Positions 6,521 to 10,417 of a stretch of 10,417 bases of DNA are shown one piece after another. The stretch is from Synura sp. LO234KE (taxonomy: Eukaryota > Sar > Synurophyceae > Synurales > Mallomonadaceae), in the NCBI GenBank assembly GCA_015143735.1, contig VKHC01000636.1, positions 1 through 10,417 on the forward strand, written 5' to 3'. Numbering within the stretch: the first letter of the stretch is position 1; every line of letters begins with the position of its first letter. The notes below the pieces were generated by a model, which worked only from the letters and a program-made list of their open reading frames with translations, ran no database searches and was not told the origin of the DNA. A program made the translations under genes and the position numbers.

Positions 6521-7655
6521 GGGAACATAAAACTCAAGGGAAAAGCACGTAACCGGCGTTTTATGTACTTGCTTTAAAAAAACAGTAGCACCGAGACCTA
6601 TAATCTTGTTCGGTGCGGGCAAGGAACTAACTTCTTGGAGGAGGATATTATGATTTCTTCAGGTGTAATTTTAAAATAAATATATCATAGGGCGGCACCT
6701 TGGATGAAGTCTTGTAGTAGTTGGTACCAAAGATAATCATGAAGACAACCAGGACACAAAATAAAATGGTCATGTTGCAAGGATGGCATTAATAAGATGG
6801 AGGAGATCCCCGACCCGGAGTGTCCAAATCCAGATTTTCGCTATTTTGGAGTGATCTCCTTGGCTGGACTTATTCTTCGATGCTCGGTTTCCGAAGGGAT
6901 TTACATGATGAAGTTGCAGATTAACGATATTGTCTCTTGTATGTTGCTGAATCTAATTTATGTCAATATTCGGAGCGTCTTCAAAATGGGGACGATTTGG
7001 GCACGGATTCGGCTAATGAAGGATGTATATAGGAAGTATCCCCTCTCGGAGTATACATTTTAGATTTTGGAATGTGGATACGCAATCGGTTTTTGATGAT
7101 CACCATTCGCAATATGTTGCTGCTTAGGATGGCATACGAAAATAACGGCTTACCTTTTGTGGAGGCTAACTTGATTTCCAATGTTGCTTAAGTTGAGTTG
7201 GCGATCTACACCTAGGAGCCCGGACTAGAGAAATATGACGAGTGTGTGCAGGAATATGACGATGTTGTTAGTTTATATCATTGGTACCAAATTCCAGCTC
7301 ATATCTTTTGTGATCAAGTATATATTATCATATATTATCCAAATGGCAAAAATGAGACCATCAAAAAGGAAAAATTGAAATGGGAAGACGACAAAAAAAA
7401 CACCAAAACTTGACACCGTTCTGAGTGACTAATTCAGACAAAAATGTTTAACAGAAGACGAAGAGAAAAGATGCTGAGAGGAAGGTGAATGTGGCGCAGA
7501 TGCATATCCAAAAAAGATGAGGACGACGACCAAGTGAAACGAGCTCAGAAGAAGAATATAGCAAGAAATAAATTGTCGTAATGAAGAGGGGAAACTAGGA
7601 TGGTATTGGTAGCGTGGGAAGTGGGGAAGAAATGTCAGATCCTCAATATTTCTAA
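6521..7655 (+). pseudogene. Large broken coding region of unknown family, three successive frames
   Basis: Three plus-strand frames follow one another. Frame one (6521-7063) has stops at 6575, 6677, 6734 and 6740, and ends with an open run from 6797 (EEIPDPECPNPDFRYFG) of 88 codons. Frame two takes over near 7040 and runs to a TGA at 7411-7413 with stops at 7189 and 7213; it carries AYENNGLPFVEANLISNV and YDECVQEYDDVVSLYHWY. Frame three (7425-7655) is highly charged, with a basic stretch (QKTKRKDAERK) and then an acidic one (ETSSEEEYSKK, GSGEEMSD), resembling a nuclear-type linker. Stops are of all three kinds, as expected from decay. No domain is recognised. It runs straight into the left arm of the inverted repeat at 7904. 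Confidence 0.45.
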
Positions 7656-7758
7656 CAAAAGCATTTTATATGGTAAATCGCATCTACCGGTAACCGAATA
7701 CGAGTATATTTACATAAATTGGGATATTTTACATCAATTGGGGTTTTAACTTGTGTGC

Positions 7759-7903
7759 TAGTATTCGGATATAATTATATATACCATGTTTTCAAAGCTT
7801 GAAGCATTTAAGCTCTTAATGCTAAAATACTAATTTGGGTAAAGTGGTTTTCTTGATATTGCGAAAACTCTAATGTCGTCACCTCAAAATAAATAGTATT
7901 CGG
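7759..7903. repeat. Perfect 10-bp direct repeat flanking 125 bp, possible small insertion
   Basis: TAGTATTCGG occurs at 7759-7768 and 7894-7903. The right arm of the large inverted repeat appears to lack the 125 bases between them, so they may be an insertion with its target duplication. The inserted stretch has no clear terminal inverted repeats. Confidence 0.4.
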
Positions 7904-8551
7904 TATGTGCAATATAAGAAAATCTCTATGTCCAAACTTAGATTTGTGAGGATGATGTACTCGGATATAACTTTTGAACCTAAGCTCAATCACGATTATC
8001 TTTTAACATTTGCGCTAATTTTGTTCCTTACTAAGGAACGATTGTTGTTACCATTAGCCAGTACTTGCAAGGGAAGCAGTAGAACGCAGCGTTGAAAAAT
8101 GCAGAGAATTTTAGTAAACTAGTGGATAAAGAATGTAATTATAAATATGTAACAGAGAAATCTAGACATGTCGACTGACCGCAAAGTAAAGACGATTACA
8201 ATTGGTGGGGATATCTATATGGCGACCCATGTGCTACCAAGTTGTTTGCAACTAAATGAAAATTAAGATTGCCGTGTTACTTGCCCCCACTTTGCCCAAA
8301 GTTCGTCGCGAGAGGCCAAAAGTGTTCGACGTAGCTGATAATTTAGAAAATGTTTGTCAAAATATTCATAACAACTTACTTTTTGTTGCCAATTGTTTGC
8401 TATATTTATTTCGGTTTTAAATGTTATATCCCATCCTTAACCGACTTTCGGGCACCTGGCAGTTTATGAGAGGCGAAATCTCCATTTGAGTATGTGATCG
8501 AAAGTGTATTATTGCCGTAAAATCGCTGTATTACTACGGGAAGTTTATGCT
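7904..8551 (+). repeat. Left arm of a large imperfect inverted repeat
   Basis: This arm matches the reverse complement of 8651-9320, with small indels and scattered substitutions. Strong blocks are 8514-8551 against 8651-8688 (36 of 38 bases), 8423-8474 against 8722-8773 (about 49 of 52), and a 46-base run at about 8048-8093 that differs at only a few bases. The outer limit is set by the last clear match near 7916-7940 and is approximate. Two short frames in the arm (7808-7993 minus, 7907-8095 plus) are mostly products of this repeat. Confidence 0.85.
8035..8178 (+). pseudogene. Coding-like segment in the left arm
   Basis: This frame reads GTIVVTISQYLQGKQ, a TAG at 8080-8082, then NAALKNAENFSKLVDK and on to a TGA at 8176-8178. 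The right arm encodes a close relative on the minus strand (9177-8866). Amino-acid similarity kept in a shared frame supports a protein origin. Beyond 8178 the same frame stays mostly open, with further stops, but no longer matches the right arm's frame, so at least one arm has a frameshift. Function is unknown. Confidence 0.45.
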
Positions 8552-8730
8552 ATTCGACAAAACGAAATAGAGTGCAGGTGGTGTCCCAATTTTTCTTCAG
8601 CAGGGGAGCAAGTCCCACAAGTGTCCAAAACGGCAAATAATTGAATCAGAAGCATAAACTTCCCGTAGTAATACAGCGGTTTCACGGCAAAAAAACACTT
8701 TCTTACAACAATAGACATTATGCCTCTCAT
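8545..8730 (-). CDS. 61-codon open frame with a Cys-x-x-Cys motif, probable gene fragment
   Basis: It starts with an ATG near 8730 in the right arm and crosses the spacer. The first half (MRGIMSIVVRKCFFAVKPL) is arm sequence. The second half carries DTCGTCSPAEEKLGHHLHS, with DTCGTC encoded at 8625-8608. A CxxC pair followed by a charged helix-like segment resembles zinc-binding stretches of some transposon-related eukaryotic proteins, but this is only a resemblance. It lies directly downstream of the broken minus-strand coding region and may be a surviving part of the same gene. Confidence 0.3.
   Translation of the reverse strand: MRGIMSIVVRKCFFAVKPLYYYGKFMLLIQLFAVLDTCGTCSPAEEKLGHHLHSISFCRIA
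8552..8650. other. 99-bp spacer at the centre of the inverted repeat
   Basis: The spacer separates the two arms and has no partner in either. On the minus strand it lies inside an open frame (8730-8545) and encodes a DTCGTC motif. Confidence 0.7.
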
Positions 8731-9320
8731 AAACTGTGAGGTGCCCGAAAGTCGGTTAAGGATGGGATATAATATTTAAAACCAAAATAAATATAGCAAT
8801 TGGTACCATAAAGTAAGTTGTTATGAATATTTTCACAAACATTTTCTAAATTATCAGCTACATTGTCAGTTTATAATTTTTTTCCATTTTGGCTTGTCGC
8901 TACGAACTTTGGGCGCACGCGGGGCAAATAACATCGCAATCATAAGTTTCATTCAGTTGGAAACAACTTGGTAGCAAATAGTTTGCATATAGGCATCTTC
9001 AACTCCTGCTTTAATCAATTTTTTCTTCGCGGCCGAGTCGACATGACTAGATTTCTCTTTTGCATACTATTCGTAATTAAATTTATCTACCAGTTCACTA
9101 AAATTCCCTTCATTTTTGAACGCTGCGTCCTACTGCTTCCCTTGCAAGTACGGGCTAATGGTAACAACAATCGACCCTTATCAAAAAATAACATAAATGT
9201 TACAGCAGGAATATCGTAAATTCACTTAAAAATAAAAGTTATACCCGAGTGCATCATCACAAATTTAAGCTTGTAATATTATAAGTTTGGACATGTAGAG
9301 GTTTTCTTGTAGGTGCCGAT
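8651..9320 (-). repeat. Right arm of a large imperfect inverted repeat
   Basis: This is the partner of 7904-8551. It carries a few extra bases relative to the left arm, for example around 9271-9282. The inner edge is sharp at 8651 (AGCATAAACTTCCCG) and the outer edge is approximate. The plus-strand frame at 8968-9219 lies wholly in this arm and is antisense to the coding-like frame. Confidence 0.85.
8866..9177 (-). pseudogene. Coding-like segment in the right arm
   Basis: The minus frame reads GSIVVTISPYLQGKQ, a TAG at 9132-9130, then DAAFKNEGNFSELVDK, SSHVDSAAKKKLIKAGVEDA and MKLMIAMLFAPRAPKVRSD, with two more stops before a TGA at 8868-8866. It is the counterpart of 8035-8178 and is better preserved. 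Its register is the same as that of the acidic segment at 9483-9367 upstream, which supports one ancestral gene on this strand. No family is recognised. Confidence 0.45.
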
Positions 9321-9366
9321 TCCAATATATCCCGGTAAATCTACCTTCAACCGGAAAATCAATATT

Positions 9367-10164
9367 TTAGTCTCCAGCATGATTATCGCTACGAGATTCT
9401 TTATCGCCAGATCCTAGCGATGCAGTACAAGCATTTGTTGAGCTAACAACTTCCTCATCAGCCAGGGATGTAGAATCAATCCTGAAGCTCCTCTACATGC
9501 TGTCTTGTAAAGACATCTAGGTCAGTTAAACTATTGAAATCAACGCTTTCATCGATATTTCCTTATTCTTCACGATCAAATAGAGCTCGACCAATCTAAG
9601 ATCACCAGATATTTTACCTACTACATGTTAAATAGATTTTGACATACCTAAATGTAGCTGGTATTTCCGGTATCAATATTTTTGCTCTCTACGTGATATA
9701 GAGCACATTTTAAATTGCGTTGATGTACCCTTTGGACATCTGCCGTAGGAAAATGCAAATATTCTGAAAATTTAATAGCAGTTTTGCAGCTGAACTCCTT
9801 ACTCGCCTGCATATTTTCATTTCTATTTCATTCTTCTTCGACTTGTTTTTCAAGTCTTCTTGATAGCTGAAGTTTCAATGGCGAATGACCATTTCCTGTG
9901 CTGCTGCATGATTTTCAACGAGACTTGTATATCCTAGATGCATTTGAAGTTCCCTAATCTTTGTAATATTTTCTTCCCGTCTTCTTCAGCGCTAATTGGT
10001 TCCATGATGTTCATGCGCTCCTTTTCTCCACCAAAAAGCTCGTTTTGTTATCCTTTAATAGATATATTCACGTCATGAAAATTTAAGCTGACGGGCCAAG
10101 TTTTACTATTATTTGGTGAGGAGGGGTCCTCCCTTTTCAAAATCATAACCTTGTACAGTAGTTT
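9367..10164 (-). pseudogene. Broken coding region of unknown family, minus strand
   Basis: Reading leftwards, frame one (10164 to about 9976) has a single TAA and carries MILKREDPSSPNNSKTW, VSLNFHDVNISIKG and ERMNIMEPISAEEDGKK. Near 9976 the signal shifts to frame two, which runs to about 9476 with several stops and holds TKIRELQMHLGYTSLVENH, RRVRSSAAKLLLNFQNI and FNSLTDLDVFTRQHVEELQ. Near 9483 it shifts again to a Ser/Asp/Glu-rich frame (STSLADEEVVSSTNACTASL, SGDKESRSDN) that ends at 9369-9367. Together this is about 260 codons. The order is globular-looking sequence, helical sequence, acidic linker, then the arm segment. Frameshifts and stops show it is inactive, unless unrecognised introns explain some breaks. 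No domain is recognised. Confidence 0.5.
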
Positions 10165-10322
10165 TTAGTTACCAAAATTTATTTCCCGTATTCAATAGGT
10201 GTCGCAACCAGCGGCTATAGTCGGTTCATCCAAATCCTGGCCTCGTGAAGTGCACAGGCGTTAAATACTCACTGCAAAACGGCCACATCAGTGGATAAAA
10301 TCTGTACCGGTTATAGCTGGTC
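10165..10322. other. Stretch with no recognised feature
   Basis: Nothing is recognised here apart from TTATAGCTGG at 10311-10320, which resembles CTATAGCTGG at 4563-4572. Confidence 0.35.
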
Positions 10323-10378
10323 GACTTTAGATGGACTTTGGATGGACTTTGGATGGACTTTAGAGTCGACTTTAAATG
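10323..10378 (+). repeat. Tandem 11-bp GACTTTRGATG repeat
   Basis: Units are GACTTTAGATG (10323), GACTTTGGATG (10334 and 10345), GACTTTAGAGTC (10356, one base longer) and GACTTTAAATG (10368). The array sits between TTATAGCTGG and CCTATAGCT at the window end, and it may be part of an element cut by the window edge. Confidence 0.8.
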
Positions 10379-10417
10379 GTTGACTATATGTGGGGAGGAT
10401 TTAGTGGGCCTATAGCT

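Noticed and set aside
6981-7181. 66-codon minus-strand frame
   Set aside because: It is antisense to the more coherent plus-strand frames of the 6521-7655 region.
7808-8095. Separate genes for the plus and minus short frames in the left arm
   Set aside because: They lie largely in the inverted repeat or the putative 125-bp insertion, overlap each other on opposite strands, and conflict with the frame conserved between the arms.
8968-9219. 83-codon plus-strand frame as a hydrophobic protein gene
   Set aside because: It is antisense to the frame shared by both arms. The left-arm counterpart does not keep it open as a comparable product.
7904-9320. Repeat-induced point mutation as the cause of arm divergence
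   Set aside because: Some arm differences are C/T or G/A, but many others are transversions and indels, so the pattern is not distinctive by eye.

Overview
This window looks like a gene-poor, AT-rich stretch of a eukaryotic nuclear genome made mostly of decayed mobile elements and broken coding frames. The clearest identification is at the left edge: the end of a Ty1/copia-type reverse-transcriptase/RNase H polyprotein, with a recognisable RNase H tail and frameshifts. There is no bacterial organisation (no operons, no long intact genes, no ribosome-binding-site pattern). A tRNA-like unit with perfect Pol III A and B boxes, short terminal-inverted-repeat elements and a minisatellite all fit a repeat-rich eukaryote. 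A filamentous microbe such as a fungus or oomycete is a reasonable guess, but the sequence does not prove the lineage.

Layout. 1-456: copia remnant on the + strand, followed by a possible 3' LTR. 1028-1243 (-) and 1547-1795 (+): short open frames of unknown identity. 2121-2194 (-): tRNA-like unit. 2331-3097 (-): an open frame of 68-93 codons, then two diverged copies of a coding-like segment about 259 bp apart. 3155-3668: a 514-bp element with 28-bp terminal inverted repeats and a candidate 3-bp target duplication. 4263-4618: small ambiguous frames. 4732-4866: a 135-bp hairpin-rich element full of GCTATAGC-type palindromes. About 5031-5400: a GC-richer island ending in a 34-bp minisatellite. 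5671-6182 (+): a broken coding frame.

The right 3.6 kb is the most structured part. A broken + strand coding region (6521-7655) and a broken - strand coding region (10164-9367) run towards each other into a large imperfect inverted repeat (about 7904-8551 and 8651-9320, spacer 99 bp). Both arms encode related broken protein segments, so the last part of one gene appears to have been duplicated head-on. A stop codon is shared at the same place in both arms, which suggests the copied sequence was already broken, or was not read in that frame. The family is not recognised.

No intact gene can be called with confidence. The broken reading frames were found by translating by eye and joining frames across apparent indels. 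Their coding-like look is a judgement that a protein-profile search should test.
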